Shown here: positions 1 through 9,188 of the stretch, piece after piece
How the letters are laid out: every line of letters begins with the position of its first letter
How positions within the stretch are numbered: position 1 is the stretch's first letter
Assembly: GCA_035518095.1 (NCBI GenBank)
Contig: DATIXX010000006.1
Coordinates: 16,413 to 80,412 of the forward strand
DNA from: Burkholderiales bacterium
Lineage (GTDB): Bacteria; Pseudomonadota; Gammaproteobacteria; Burkholderiales; JAHFRG01
DNA: 64,000 bases
Direction: 5' to 3'
The notes under the pieces: model-generated
What the model saw: only the letters and a program-made list of their open reading frames with translations
Told to the model about the DNA's origin: nothing
The model's database searches: none
Program-made: the position numbers and the translations under genes

Positions 1-114
1 GCACCAGTTTTTAATAGTTCATTCGGGATTGACGTTATTTCGGCTCCGGTATGGCTGCGCCTACAATGTACCTCTGTTACTATGATCCCGAGCCCAGAGA
101 AACGAGGAGCGAAA

Positions 115-1710
115 TTGCAGCGCTTTGACGTAGTCATTATCGGTAGCGGGCTTGCCGGTCTCACGGCGGCGCTCAATCTTGCGGACCGCAAAAAAATCGG
201 GCTGGTCACCAAAAAAGACCTCATCGCCGGGGCGAGCGATTGGGCGCAGGGCGGAATTGCCGCGGTCTTGGGGAACGATGACTCGGTTGAAGAGCATATA
301 CAGGACACCTTGACTGCGGGCGCTGGACTTTGCGATGAGGCAATGACCCGCTACGTCGTTGAGCGGGGCCGTAATAGCGTGCAATGGCTTATCGAACAGG
401 GAGTGCAGTTTACACCCGACAAAAAAAGCAACAGCGGCTATCACCTTACCCGGGAAGGCGGCCACAGTCACCGTAGGGTAATTCATGCTGCTGACGCTAC
501 CGGACACGCGGTGCAAACGACTCTCGAAGCAAAAATAAAGGCCCATCCCAACATCAGTGTGTTTGAGCACCATATCGCTGTGGACGTCATTTACGGCAGA
601 AAAATCGGCCTTCCGGACGATCGGTGTTATGGTATCTATGTTCTGGACCGCCGCGCCGATAAGGTTAAAACCATCGCCGCAGATCATACCGTGCTGGCGA
701 CCGGGGGAGCGGGCAAAGTTTACCTTTACACGACCAACCCGGATACTTCTAGCGGAGACGGCATCGCCATGGGCTGGCGTGCGGGCTGCCGGATTGCCAA
801 CATGGAATTCATTCAGTTCCACCCGACCTGTCTTTACCATCCGCATGCCAAGTCATTTCTTATTTCCGAGGCAGTGCGCGGTGAAGGCGGAGTTTTACGC
901 CTGCCTGACGGCACTCGCTTCATGCCCGCACATGATCGGCGCGCAGAGCTTGCGCCACGGGACATCGTAGCGCGCGCAATAGACTTCGAAATGAAAAAAC
1001 GCGGGTTAGATTGCGTCTACCTCGATATTTCACACAAGCCTGCAAGTTTTATCCTCGAACATTTCCCGACTATTCACGCGCGTTGCAAGGAGCTAGGCAT
1101 TGATATGACCCGCGAACCCATTCCGGTCGTGCCCGCTGCCCATTATATGTGCGGCGGAGTCGTTGCTGACCGCCACGGACGCACCGATTTGCCCGGTCTG
1201 TATGCGGTTGGAGAGACCGCTTATACCGGGTTGCACGGCGCCAATCGCCTCGCTAGCAATTCACTTCTGGAATGTCTGGTGTTAGGTCAAGCCGTGGCGC
1301 AGGATATCCTGAGTCAAGCCGGGAAACCGCGCGTCAGCCTGCCTGAATGGGACGAAAGCCGGGTGACCGACGCCGACGAGGTAATTGTGATTTCCCATAA
1401 CTGGGAGGAGCTTCGTCGATTTATGTGGGACTATGTGGGCATAGTGCGCACCACTAAACGGCTGGAACGGGCGCAACACCGCATCCGGTTGTTGCATGAA
1501 GAAATCAACGAATATTATGCCAATTTCCGGGTGAGCGGCGATTTGCTGGAACTGCGCAACCTGGTGATGACCGCTGACCTCATCGTTCAAAGTGCCTTGT
1601 TGCGTCATGAAAGCCGCGGTCTGCATTTCAGCCGCGATTACCCAGATCTCCTCGCTGAAGCGCGCAATACCGTGCTGCAGCAAAAGATCGAGGCCATCAG
1701 CCCGGCGTGA
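115..1710 (+). CDS. nadB: L-aspartate oxidase
   Basis: FAD-dependent oxidase converting L-aspartate to iminoaspartate, the first step of de novo NAD synthesis; cytoplasmic. An N-terminal dinucleotide-binding motif GSGLAG lies about 10 residues in. The family signatures REGGHSHRR (about residues 111-119), [26 protein letters not shown] and AAHYMCGG follow in the expected order, with a helical C-terminal domain as in the succinate dehydrogenase flavoprotein family. An ATG at 82 opens the same frame, but the TTG at 115 has a strong GAGGAG site 5 bases upstream and gives the usual [16 protein letters not shown] N-terminus, so I chose 115. The product is about 531 residues, normal for the family. 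It converges on the YgfX-like gene, with only 4 bases between the stops. Confidence 0.96.
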   Translation: MQRFDVVIIGSGLAGLTAALNLADRKKIGLVTKKDLIAGASDWAQGGIAAVLGNDDSVEEHIQDTLTAGAGLCDEAMTRYVVERGRNSVQWLIEQGVQFTPDKKSNSGYHLTREGGHSHRRVIHAADATGHAVQTTLEAKIKAHPNISVFEHHIAVDVIYGRKIGLPDDRCYGIYVLDRRADKVKTIAADHTVLATGGAGKVYLYTTNPDTSSGDGIAMGWRAGCRIANMEFIQFHPTCLYHPHAKSFLISEAVRGEGGVLRLPDGTRFMPAHDRRAELAPRDIVARAIDFEMKKRGLDCVYLDISHKPASFILEHFPTIHARCKELGIDMTREPIPVVPAAHYMCGGVVADRHGRTDLPGLYAVGETAYTGLHGANRLASNSLLECLVLGQAVAQDILSQAGKPRVSLPEWDESRVTDADEVIVISHNWEELRRFMWDYVGIVRTTKRLERAQHRIRLLHEEINEYYANFRVSGDLLELRNLVMTADLIVQSALLRHESRGLHFSRDYPDLLAEARNTVLQQKIEAISPA

Positions 1711-1714
1711 AGAG

Positions 1715-2155
1715 CTATCTAGGTGCAAGCAACTTTGTCTTGAGTTTCCAGCGCAGCAAAACACGGAGTTTGCGGAAGTCTTCGCCATCTACCGCGTCTG
1801 GAAGAATCACCACATGCCGCGCCAGGCGCTTTTCTTTAACTTTAACATTCAATACCGTAAGCGAAGCAGACACATAACTTGTAGGCAGCACCATGCAATC
1901 CAAGTGCTCTCCCCTGCGCGTTTGCGCGACGCCTCTGCCGTCTTCCTTGATTTCAAGCGCGATGATTGAATTGGCTCCGGCCAGCCACGCGGTGCGTCTG
2001 AAATAAAACACAAAACTCATGAAAAACAATGGGATGGTTACGAAGTTCAACGATGTCGGCACAGGCAGGGCGAGAACCGACCCGATTGCAAGCGCATGGA
2101 CTAATGCAAGCAGCAAAGCCAAACTTAAAGAAGGTTTAAAGCGTATGTATAGCAT
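1715..2155 (-). CDS. YgfX-like inner-membrane protein
   Basis: A 146-residue protein with two predicted membrane segments at roughly residues 10-30 and 36-54, then a basic cytoplasmic part ending in LRVLLRWKLKTKL. The two-helix hairpin followed by a small soluble domain, and its place beside nadB, fit the YgfX family. In enterobacteria YgfX is linked to SdhE and was proposed to be a toxin acting on the cytoskeleton. In betaproteobacteria related genes often lie between nadB and rpoE. No SdhE-like partner is visible here, so a toxin-antitoxin role is not supported by context. The family call rests on layout and context rather than on a strong motif. Confidence 0.6.
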   Translation of the reverse strand: MLYIRFKPSLSLALLLALVHALAIGSVLALPVPTSLNFVTIPLFFMSFVFYFRRTAWLAGANSIIALEIKEDGRGVAQTRRGEHLDCMVLPTSYVSASLTVLNVKVKEKRLARHVVILPDAVDGEDFRKLRVLLRWKLKTKLLAPR

Positions 2156-2276
2156 TTAGTTTTGTCGTAGCCTCTCCTGCATCGGGCACCCGCTACACCA
2201 TCAATCTTTTCCTCAAATTGTAATAAGCGCGCAAATCGTATATTTTACTTTTTGCATGTTTTCGACCGGAACAACG

Positions 2277-3101
2277 ATGCAAAATAAGCGCACGGCTTTT
2301 TTCATTTCCGACCGCACCGGCATTACTGTGGAGATGCTCGGGCACAGTCTGCTCACGCAGTTTGATGGCGTCGAGTTTAAACAAGTCACCATACCTTTCG
2401 TGGATACGGTGGAAAAAGCCGCAGAGGTCGCGAACCAGATCAATCAGGTTGCCCTCGCCGAAGGCAGTTGCCCGTTGGTCTTCAGCACACTGGTCAACCC
2501 TGAAATCAGCGCCATGGTCGCGGCCGCAAACGCGCTGTTCATGGACTTTTTCCAGGTATTTACCGACCCCTTGGAAAGCGAACTCGGCGTCAAATCCTCG
2601 CACGTGATTGGCCGTTCGCATAGTTTCAGCAACAGCTACGGGTACCAGGCACGGATCGAAGCCGTTAACTATGCCCTGCGACACGACGACGGTGTGTCGA
2701 CGCGCGATTTAAACCAGGCGGACGTGATTTTGATAGGTGTTTCGCGCTGTGGAAAGACTCCCACGTGCCTGTACCTGGCCTTGTTGTTCGGCGTTCGTGC
2801 TGCCAATTATCCGTTATTGCCGGAGGATTTCAGTTCGATGACACTGCCGCCTCAACTTAAGCCGTTGCGCAATAAACTATACGGACTGTCCATTAATCCG
2901 GACCGTCTTCAGCACATTCGCAATGAACGTAAACCGGGCAGCCGCTATGCAACACTCGCCAACTGTCAGTTTGAAGTCAGGGAAGCAGAAGCGCTAATGC
3001 ATCAGGAAGGAATTAACTATATCGATACCACCACCAAATCCATCGAAGAAATTGCCACAACAATTTTGCACAAGGCAAATCTGGAACGGCACATCTACTA
3101 G
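2277..3101 (+). CDS. ppsR: PEP synthase regulatory kinase/pyrophosphorylase
   Basis: Bifunctional regulator (DUF299 family) that inactivates phosphoenolpyruvate synthase by ADP-dependent threonine phosphorylation and reactivates it by Pi-dependent dephosphorylation. The N-terminus FFISDRTGITVE is typical of the family. A P-loop, GVSRCGKT, lies at about residues 152-159, followed by conserved YPLLPED and LYGLSI segments. The product is 274 residues, the usual length. An ATG at 2256 is in frame, but the one at 2277 gives the standard N-terminus. The stop overlaps the end of the convergent rRNA methyltransferase gene by 4 bases. No ppsA is in the window. Confidence 0.93.
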   Translation: MQNKRTAFFISDRTGITVEMLGHSLLTQFDGVEFKQVTIPFVDTVEKAAEVANQINQVALAEGSCPLVFSTLVNPEISAMVAAANALFMDFFQVFTDPLESELGVKSSHVIGRSHSFSNSYGYQARIEAVNYALRHDDGVSTRDLNQADVILIGVSRCGKTPTCLYLALLFGVRAANYPLLPEDFSSMTLPPQLKPLRNKLYGLSINPDRLQHIRNERKPGSRYATLANCQFEVREAEALMHQEGINYIDTTTKSIEEIATTILHKANLERHIY

Positions 3102-3892
3102 TTTCGGTCAGCGTTAGTTTTTTCCTGCCTGATTTTTTCAAACAGGCAAATCGCCGCGGCCGCTGCGGTGTTTAACGATTCCATTTTTCCCGGCATCGGT
3201 ATCATGACGCGCTCGTCGGCAGATTTCAGCAATGACGGCGACACCCCCGCTCCCTCATTACCGAAGATAAAAGCAACTGGCCCGCAGCAGTCCGTTTCAT
3301 ACAATGTTTTTTTTGCATCCGGATCGGTGGCAATGATTTTTCCGTTGAAATGCCTTACCACCGCCGAAAGATCGCTGTTTTCGAAAATCGGCAACTTAAA
3401 GTGAGCGCCCATTGCCGCGCGCAGCGTTTTTGGCGACCAGGCAAACGCACAGTCTTTCGAAAGAAAGGCGCAATCTGCGCCGGCCGCCGCCGCCGAGCGC
3501 AGTATCGAGCCCAAGTTCCCGGTGTCCTGGATGTCTTCCAGTAGCACGCCGAACTGGGATTTTTCCGGCTGCATTTTTGATGCCGGAATATTGGCGATGG
3601 CGAGTATTCCGGCTGGGGAGGAAACTGGGGAAAGTTCATTGAACAGGGAATCGGGCAGCTGAAGCGAATTGAGAACGGGCAAGCGTTGCAGCAAACCCTG
3701 TATTTCATTGCGCTGCATGCCGCTTGCGCTAACGGCTACCATTTCAGGCGCGCCAAACATGGAACAATAAGCCGAAACCAGATGGACACCATCGAGAACA
3801 GCTTTACCGGTCTTTTTTCTCGCCCTTGACGAATGCGCGAGCCTCAGAAGCGACCTGAAAAGCGCATTTTTGCGCGACGAAATATGTTTCAC
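3098..3892 (-). CDS. SpoU/TrmH-family RNA 2'-O-methyltransferase
   Basis: A 264-residue methyltransferase of the SPOUT class, predicted to methylate a ribose in rRNA or tRNA using S-adenosylmethionine. The N-terminal part carries a substrate-binding region (SSRKNALFRSL, then DGVHLVSAY). The C-terminal knot holds the three family motifs: GNLGSILRSAAAAGAD near residue 120, IFGNEGAGVS near residue 210 and IPMPGKMESLNTAAAAAI near residue 230. The start is a GTG. It lies between the ppsR end and senA, both close, and shares the strand of senA, with 14 bases between senA's stop and this start, so it may be co-transcribed. The exact RNA target cannot be told from sequence. Confidence 0.9.
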   Translation of the reverse strand: MKHISSRKNALFRSLLRLAHSSRARKKTGKAVLDGVHLVSAYCSMFGAPEMVAVSASGMQRNEIQGLLQRLPVLNSLQLPDSLFNELSPVSSPAGILAIANIPASKMQPEKSQFGVLLEDIQDTGNLGSILRSAAAAGADCAFLSKDCAFAWSPKTLRAAMGAHFKLPIFENSDLSAVVRHFNGKIIATDPDAKKTLYETDCCGPVAFIFGNEGAGVSPSLLKSADERVMIPMPGKMESLNTAAAAAICLFEKIRQEKTNADRN

Positions 3893-3906
3893 GGGCCGGT
3901 TATTAT

Positions 3907-5208
3907 CTAGGCCTCGATAGCGCAGGTACGAAAGCCGCTAAACACGTCGCGCCGATCGGGAGTGTAGAAATTGCGCCAGCTGTTGCGCAGCAGCCTCGCC
4001 CGTGTCGCGAAACACCCTCCGCGCAACACTTTATGATTGCCAAACCATGGCAACGAATACTCCGCGTATGGGTCCGCTACGAACCCCGGATAGGGAAGGA
4101 ACCAGTCCGCGGTCCATTCCCAGACATTACCCAACATCTGCCTAACGCCCCATGCGCTGTCGCCTTCAGGCATCGCGCCGACGGGGACGCTGCCCGCGAT
4201 AACGCCATCCAAATTGGCGTGCTTCGTCGTAGGTGGTTCGGATCCCCAGGGATAGCGCCGCTTGACCTCTATCTTGCCTGGCACCGTTGCAGCCGCCATT
4301 TCCCATTCCGCCTCGCTGGGTAGGCGCCGCCCGGCCCAGCGGCAATACGCCTCCGCCTCAAACCAGTTGACGTGAATCACAGCGCTACTACCTGGCAACG
4401 GCACCCGTTCGTTGAACTGCCGCAACAACCAGTTACCTTCTTCCTTTACCCAGTACGGGGGCGCCTCGGCACGTGCGCTTTGCCTCCACTGCCAGCCTAG
4501 TTCGGACCAGAGTTCGCGGCGCCTGTAGCCTTTGTCCTCAATAAACTCGAGGAATTCGCCGTTGCTGACTGCAGTACGCGATATGCGGAACGGTTCAATC
4601 TCAATTTCATGCGCCCATTTTTCGTTATCGAATACAAATCCATCCTGCCGCGTAGCGCCCAGCATCATGGGTCCTCCGCAAACAGCTACATCTTTAGCAT
4701 CAGCGTCTAATAAATTGACTGAACTCCCGAGACCGGCGAACCCGGGCCTGGCATATCCTAGAGTTTGCCGGGTGTAGAAGAGCGCTTCGCCGTGCATGTC
4801 CTCATGGTATAGCGCGAGCCGCGCGAAATAGTCGAGCTCGTCTTCTCCGCACTCGGATTTTTCCAGAACGCGCTGCAATACTTCTTCCAAATATGCCAGC
4901 GTGTGATCCGGGTTGGGCAGCGGAAGATCCCATCGGATGTCGTGCGCGACCGCGCCCGAATCGTAAAGCCGATCCGCATCCGGCATGATGGACGGTGCCA
5001 ATGCGGCCGAGCCCCTGTAACGCAGGCACCAGCGTTCCTGGAACCAGCCGATGTGTCCCAGCTCCCACAATGGAGGGTTGACAATGGCCAGCCTGGGCCC
5101 GAACCACTGCACGCCTTGGAGATCACTGATCAAAGCCAAGGTACGCGTTCTAGCGTCTAGCAGTTGCTTGCCGAGACCCGTCTCACGAAGACATAATGGC
5201 GCGTTCAT
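3907..5208 (-). CDS. senA: Selenoneine synthase SenA (EgtB-like)
   Basis: A 433-residue EgtB-family enzyme with an N-terminal DinB-type helical domain and a C-terminal formylglycine-generating-enzyme-like domain. The metal-binding histidines expected of EgtB are visible: ELGHIGWFQERW near residue 50 and LYHEDMHGEAL near residue 133. The C-terminal domain has WAGRRLPSEAEWE, GNVWEWTADWF and SGFRTC. EgtB proteins couple a sulfur donor to hercynine; SenA does this with a selenosugar to make selenoneine. I assign SenA rather than EgtB because the adjacent divergent gene encodes a SenB-type glycosyltransferase and no egtD or egtC is nearby. Length fits. The start ATG is 5 bases from a near-palindrome, with no clear ribosome-binding site. 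Telling SenA from EgtB needs a tree. Confidence 0.82.
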   Translation of the reverse strand: MNAPLCLRETGLGKQLLDARTRTLALISDLQGVQWFGPRLAIVNPPLWELGHIGWFQERWCLRYRGSAALAPSIMPDADRLYDSGAVAHDIRWDLPLPNPDHTLAYLEEVLQRVLEKSECGEDELDYFARLALYHEDMHGEALFYTRQTLGYARPGFAGLGSSVNLLDADAKDVAVCGGPMMLGATRQDGFVFDNEKWAHEIEIEPFRISRTAVSNGEFLEFIEDKGYRRRELWSELGWQWRQSARAEAPPYWVKEEGNWLLRQFNERVPLPGSSAVIHVNWFEAEAYCRWAGRRLPSEAEWEMAAATVPGKIEVKRRYPWGSEPPTTKHANLDGVIAGSVPVGAMPEGDSAWGVRQMLGNVWEWTADWFLPYPGFVADPYAEYSLPWFGNHKVLRGGCFATRARLLRNSWRNFYTPDRRDVFSGFRTCAIEA

Positions 5209-5213
5209 TTAAT

Positions 5214-5238
5214 CCGGGCATTGTGAAAACAATCCCGG
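5214..5238. promoter_or_regulatory. Near-palindrome between senA and senB
   Basis: The 54-base space between the divergent genes holds CCGGG-c-ATTGT, then GAAA, then ACAAT-CCCGG. The two 10-base arms are fully complementary apart from one extra C in the left arm. It sits 5 bases from the senA start and 24 bases from the senB start, so a protein bound here, or a hairpin in the senA leader, could affect both genes. The dyad is seen directly; an operator role is inference. Confidence 0.5.
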
Positions 5239-5262
5239 TTATTATCGCAAGTTCACTCGCTG

Positions 5263-6231
5263 ATGAACATCGTCATCGTTACGCCTGCGGCGGCGCCCAC
5301 TCTGAGCGGGAACCTTAATACGGCGCAGAGATGGGCTCGTTTGCTGAAGCATATCGGCCATCAGGTCGAGATTGAATCCGAATGGGATGGCGCTCCTGCA
5401 GACTTGATGATCGCTCTGCACGCAGGCAAGAGCTACGGCTCAATCCAGCGCTTTGCCACCCTGGTACCGCGGCGGCCTTTGATTGTCTGTCTCACCGGCA
5501 CTGATTTGTACCGCGATTTAAGGACCGATTCATCGGCGCAGAATTCGCTGGAGTTGGCAACACGTCTGGTCGTGCTGCAGGAAATGGCGTTAAAGGAACT
5601 GCCGGCCGACATGCGGCACAAAACGCATGTCATTTATCAGTCGGCAAAACCAATTCCACCCGTGGCGCCGTTAAAAAGCCAATTTGAAATTTCCGTAATT
5701 GGCCATTTGCGCGAGGAGAAGGATCCCTTCCGTTGCGCAATGGCATTGCGCTATTTGCCCCCTACCTCCCGCATTCGGGTTTGCCATATGGGCCGGGCAA
5801 TGAGTGCTGAAATGAATGATCAGGCTCGCCAGTGGATGGCGCGCGAACCACGTTACCGCTGGACAGGCGAAATCCAGCATCGCGAGGTGCGCAGGCGGCT
5901 TGCGCGCAGTCGCGCCATGGTCATAAGTTCGCTTATGGAGGGCGGCGCCAATGTCATTTCAGAAGCGCTGGTAACAAACGTGCCGGTGATCGCATCGCGA
6001 GTTCCGGGCAACATCGGCATGCTGGGTGAAAAATATAACGGATACTTTACGGCCGGGGATGAGCGTGAGCTTGCTGCGCTTTTGCTATGGCTGGAAAGCA
6101 ATCACGACTTTCGGACTGCGCTCAAAAACCAGTGCCGGAAGCGCGTGCCGCTCGTTCTAGAAAAATGCGAGTCGAAAGGTCTCGAAGCGTTGCTTGCAGA
6201 TATCAAGCGGCAACGGCCGGGCCAAGCGTAG
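5263..6231 (+). CDS. senB: Selenosugar synthase SenB (TIGR04348-type glycosyltransferase)
   Basis: A 322-residue GT4-type glycosyltransferase. The N-terminus (IVIVTPAAAPTLSGNLNTA) and ALHAGKSYGSI, LTGTDLYRDL, VIGHLREEKDPF (near residue 150) and SLMEGGANVISEAL (near residue 226) match the SenB family, which joins selenophosphate to UDP-GlcNAc or a related sugar nucleotide to give a selenosugar. In described clusters SenC, a SelD-like selenophosphate synthase, supplies the substrate; no such gene is in this window. The gene is divergent from senA across 54 bases. Its 3' end overlaps the convergent CopD-like gene by 29 bases. The ATG has no obvious ribosome-binding site. Confidence 0.85.
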   Translation: MNIVIVTPAAAPTLSGNLNTAQRWARLLKHIGHQVEIESEWDGAPADLMIALHAGKSYGSIQRFATLVPRRPLIVCLTGTDLYRDLRTDSSAQNSLELATRLVVLQEMALKELPADMRHKTHVIYQSAKPIPPVAPLKSQFEISVIGHLREEKDPFRCAMALRYLPPTSRIRVCHMGRAMSAEMNDQARQWMAREPRYRWTGEIQHREVRRRLARSRAMVISSLMEGGANVISEALVTNVPVIASRVPGNIGMLGEKYNGYFTAGDERELAALLLWLESNHDFRTALKNQCRKRVPLVLEKCESKGLEALLADIKRQRPGQA

Positions 6232-6658
6232 CGACCGCGATATTAATCAGGCCCAAGATCAAATTGGCGGCAACCAGTAGGCGAATCTGGTTCAGCGCCG
6301 CGCCTGCCGTGGCCCAATCCTGGTCTGCTATTGAACGCCGCAGCCGTCGGAACGGCGCGAAATACACGTGTACGAAAATTAGTATCATGAGAAATCCAGT
6401 GAGCATCATCGCGTAGGCGTAGCCTGGCACGCTTACGTTGCCCAGTTGCCGCATCATGTATAAACCGCTGCCGAGTATAGACGCAACTGCCAGCCACACC
6501 CAGGAAAAGAAGCGCCTCAGTACCGCCAACCAAAGTTTGAGCCTTTGGGGCGGCTCGAGCTCCTGCGCAGCGGCGGGCCGCAGCGCTAAGTAGGCGAAAA
6601 ACATTCCGCCCACCCAAATCACAATCCCGAAAACATGTAAAAGTTTGGCAACGCCCAT
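6203..6658 (-). CDS. CopD-like four-helix membrane protein
   Basis: A 151-residue integral membrane protein with about four hydrophobic helices: residues 3-26, 50-70, 80-101 and 127-148. The first helix has LLHVFGIVIWVGGMFF, the histidine-containing start typical of the CopD/DUF2269 group. The function is not established; some relatives are linked to copper handling or quinol/haem binding. It is the last gene of the long minus-strand supercluster: its ATG is 3 bases after the rnhB stop, so it is probably translated from the same transcript. Its end overlaps senB on the other strand. Confidence 0.7.
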   Translation of the reverse strand: MGVAKLLHVFGIVIWVGGMFFAYLALRPAAAQELEPPQRLKLWLAVLRRFFSWVWLAVASILGSGLYMMRQLGNVSVPGYAYAMMLTGFLMILIFVHVYFAPFRRLRRSIADQDWATAGAALNQIRLLVAANLILGLINIAVATLGPAVAA

Positions 6659-6661
6659 GTG

Positions 6662-7240
6662 TTACCTGCACGCTTTGAGAAATAGCTTTACCGGCGCAAA
6701 ACTGCGGCGGTGTATTTGACATGCACCGTATATTTGCAACGCGGCAAGATGCTGCAGAGTCGGGTAACCTTTGTGCCGGTCGAAACCATATTGCGGAAAA
6801 TGCCAGTGTAGCGCAAGCATTTCCGCATCGCGCGCTGTTTTGGCCAGAATCGAAGCCGCCATGATCTCCGGAATTTTACAGTCTCCCTTGACGACGGCAC
6901 GTGTCGGGTAACCGAGCGTTGGACAGTGCAGCCCGTCCACCAACACGACTGCGGGTTGCAGCGCAAGACTCTCCACGGCGCGCTTCATTGCGAGTAGGCT
7001 CGCCTGGAGAATGTTTATCCGGTCGATCTCGTCCACGCTCGCCGAGGCGACTGCCCAGGCCAGCGCGCAGGATTTGATTTCCGAGGCGAGTTGTTCGCGT
7101 CGCACCGCGCTCAATTGCTTGGAATCGGCCAGGCCGAATATTTTGTTACCGGGGTTGAGCATAACGCAGGCGGCGTATACGGGACCAGCAAGCGGTCCCC
7201 GTCCGGCCTCATCCACCCCGCAAATCGGCCGTCGAATCAC
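6662..7240 (-). CDS. rnhB: Ribonuclease HII
   Basis: Endonuclease that removes ribonucleotides from RNA-DNA hybrids; cytoplasmic and metal-dependent. The N-terminus [15 protein letters not shown] carries the first two acidic catalytic residues (DE near residues 10-11). VLVDGLHCP near residue 98 and KTARDAEM further on give the remaining acidic residues. [16 protein letters not shown] is the family C-terminal block. At 192 residues it is a normal bacterial RNase HII. The likely start is a GTG inside the 3' end of lpxB, giving a 32-base overlap, as expected for translational coupling in the lpxA-lpxB-rnhB order found across proteobacteria. Confidence 0.95.
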   Translation of the reverse strand: MIRRPICGVDEAGRGPLAGPVYAACVMLNPGNKIFGLADSKQLSAVRREQLASEIKSCALAWAVASASVDEIDRINILQASLLAMKRAVESLALQPAVVLVDGLHCPTLGYPTRAVVKGDCKIPEIMAASILAKTARDAEMLALHWHFPQYGFDRHKGYPTLQHLAALQIYGACQIHRRSFAPVKLFLKACR

Positions 7241-8411
7241 AAATTACCCCTTGCTTTTCCAGATACGGCATTATGGCTTGCGCTAAACGCAGCGCAGTGT
7301 CCTGTTTAAGCTTGGCATGAATTGCTGTGAATTTCCGGCGCAACCGATCGATTATCGTCTGGTCCGCGATCAGATTGAGGAGCGCTTGTGCCAGATTAGC
7401 AGGGGTTGCGTCGTCTTGCAGAATTTCAGGAACGATAAATTCGCCGGCCAGGATATTTGGCAGACCGACATAGGGCAAGTAATATCTGTTCTTGACTATG
7501 CGAAAGCTAAGGTCATTGGCCTTGTAGGTGATGACCATTGGACACTTGAGAAGTAACGCTTCAAGGGTCGCTGTTCCCGAAGCAATTAGCGCAACGTCGG
7601 CTACTTTTAGCGCGCTGTGCGTGTGCCCAAATAATACGGTAAGCGGTAAATCCTGCGCATTGTTCCGGTATAAGGCGATCTGAAACTGGTCGCGCGTTTC
7701 ACGGCTATCCAGGGGCACCAGAAAATGCGCGCCGGCCTGCTCTTGCAATACACGCTTCGCGGTTTCAATAAAAGTATCCGCCATGTAATGTAACTCGTTT
7801 ACCCGGCTGCCCGGTAATAGGGCGAAGACTTTCGCGTTCGCCGGCACTCGCATTTGCTCGCGAGCCGCAACACGATCGGGCACGTCAGGCAGCATTTCAG
7901 CAAGCGGATGACCGACATAAGTCACAGGTATTCCCGCTTTTTCGTAAATCGGAGCCTCAAACGGAAATAGCGTGAGCATATGCGATACTGCGCGCTTGAT
8001 CTTATGAATGCGTTCGCCGCGCCATGCCCAGACAGAAGGGCTCACATAATGAATTGTGGGCACCCCGCGCTGTTTCAGTCTCTTCTCAAGGCCGAGGTTG
8101 AAATCTGGCGAGTCTATCCCGATCAAAATCTGCGGCCGGTGCAGCAGTAGGTAATTGCGCAATTTACGGCGGATCCAAATGATTTGCGGCAAGCGCGTTA
8201 AAATTTCGACATAACCATGGACGGCTAGTTTATCTATTGGAACCAGCGAATTTATTCCTGCCGCCAGCATCTTGGGTCCGCCGATGCCGATGAACTGCGC
8301 TTGAGGAAGAAAAGTTCTTAAGGCGCGGATAAGATGCCCGCCAAGCTGATCGCCGGATGCTTCAGTCGCAACTATGCCGATAACAATGCGCGGTTGATGC
8401 GCGGGATTCAT
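7209..8411 (-). CDS. lpxB: Lipid-A-disaccharide synthase
   Basis: Glycosyltransferase (family GT19) that joins UDP-2,3-diacylglucosamine and 2,3-diacylglucosamine-1-phosphate to form the lipid A disaccharide at the inner membrane. Visible family motifs are [17 protein letters not shown] at the N-terminus, [16 protein letters not shown] near residue 98, [15 protein letters not shown] near residue 121, [10 protein letters not shown] near residue 200 and [11 protein letters not shown] near residue 277. At 400 residues it is normal or slightly long. It starts 6 bases after the lpxA stop and overlaps rnhB at its end. Confidence 0.97.
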   Translation of the reverse strand: MNPAHQPRIVIGIVATEASGDQLGGHLIRALRTFLPQAQFIGIGGPKMLAAGINSLVPIDKLAVHGYVEILTRLPQIIWIRRKLRNYLLLHRPQILIGIDSPDFNLGLEKRLKQRGVPTIHYVSPSVWAWRGERIHKIKRAVSHMLTLFPFEAPIYEKAGIPVTYVGHPLAEMLPDVPDRVAAREQMRVPANAKVFALLPGSRVNELHYMADTFIETAKRVLQEQAGAHFLVPLDSRETRDQFQIALYRNNAQDLPLTVLFGHTHSALKVADVALIASGTATLEALLLKCPMVITYKANDLSFRIVKNRYYLPYVGLPNILAGEFIVPEILQDDATPANLAQALLNLIADQTIIDRLRRKFTAIHAKLKQDTALRLAQAIMPYLEKQGVICDSTADLRGG

Positions 8412-8417
8412 GAAATA

Positions 8418-9188
8418 TTAGCGAATTAGCCCGCGTTGGCTGTTCTCAAGAAATTCGACCAATACACGAAGTTCCGGGCATTGCTCTACTTCCGCTGCTA
8501 TTGCCTGTCTGGCTTCGTCCAACGCAAGCCCGGATTTGTACAGTGTCTTGTAAGCGCGCTTGATGCCAGATATTGCTTCTGCTCCGAACCCGCGCCGTTT
8601 CAGTCCCTCAGAATTGATTCCATGGGGCCGGGCTGTGTTTCCCGACGCCGTAACGTACGGGGGAACGTCTTGTCTCACAATGCTGCCGGCTCCCAACATG
8701 CTGTGAGCTCCGATATGGCAGTATTGATGAATGCCCACAAACCCGCCGAGTACCGCGTAGTCGCCTACGTGAATGTGTCCCGCAAGATGCACGTTATTGG
8801 CGAAGATAGTATGGCTGCCGATCTGACAATCGTGCGCCAAGTGCACGTAAGCCATAACCCAATTACCGTCGCCGACCCGCGTGATACCGACGTCCTGCAC
8901 CGTGCCACGGTTAAACGTGCAGAACTCGCGAATGGTGTTGCCATTGCCGATTTCCAGCCAGGTTGCTTCCCCGCCATATTTCTTGTCTTGAGGCGCATCT
9001 CCAAGTGAGACAAACTGGTAGATCCGGTTATTGGATCCGATGCGTGACGGACCTAAAATCACCGCGTGCGGGCCAACCCAAGTGCCGGCGCCGATTTCAA
9101 CTTTATCGCCGATGATGCTATACGCTCCCACCTCGACATCCGGCGCGAGTTTGGCTCCCGGGTGTATGATCGCAGTCGGGTGAATCAT
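8418..9188 (-). CDS. lpxA: UDP-N-acetylglucosamine acyltransferase
   Basis: First step of lipid A synthesis: transfer of a 3-hydroxyacyl chain from acyl carrier protein to UDP-GlcNAc. The N-terminal two-thirds is a left-handed parallel beta helix made of hexapeptide repeats ([23 protein letters not shown] and so on), followed by a helical C-terminus. The catalytic histidine region [12 protein letters not shown] and the [13 protein letters not shown] segment are present. I chose the ATG at 9188, which gives [11 protein letters not shown] and overlaps the fabZ stop as ATGA; an in-frame start at 9206 would add six residues. Length is 256 residues. Confidence 0.97.
   Translation of the reverse strand: MIHPTAIIHPGAKLAPDVEVGAYSIIGDKVEIGAGTWVGPHAVILGPSRIGSNNRIYQFVSLGDAPQDKKYGGEATWLEIGNGNTIREFCTFNRGTVQDVGITRVGDGNWVMAYVHLAHDCQIGSHTIFANNVHLAGHIHVGDYAVLGGFVGIHQYCHIGAHSMLGAGSIVRQDVPPYVTASGNTARPHGINSEGLKRRGFGAEAISGIKRAYKTLYKSGLALDEARQAIAAEVEQCPELRVLVEFLENSQRGLIR

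Noticed and set aside
29..67. Promoter pair TTGACG and TACAAT in front of nadB
   Set aside because: The hexamers are 27 bases apart, too far for sigma-70. The TACAAT may still be a -10, but no matching -35 is present.
61..846. Long open frame on the minus strand across nadB
   Set aside because: It mirrors codons of nadB, and its product has no family pattern. The nadB motifs on the plus strand are unmistakable.
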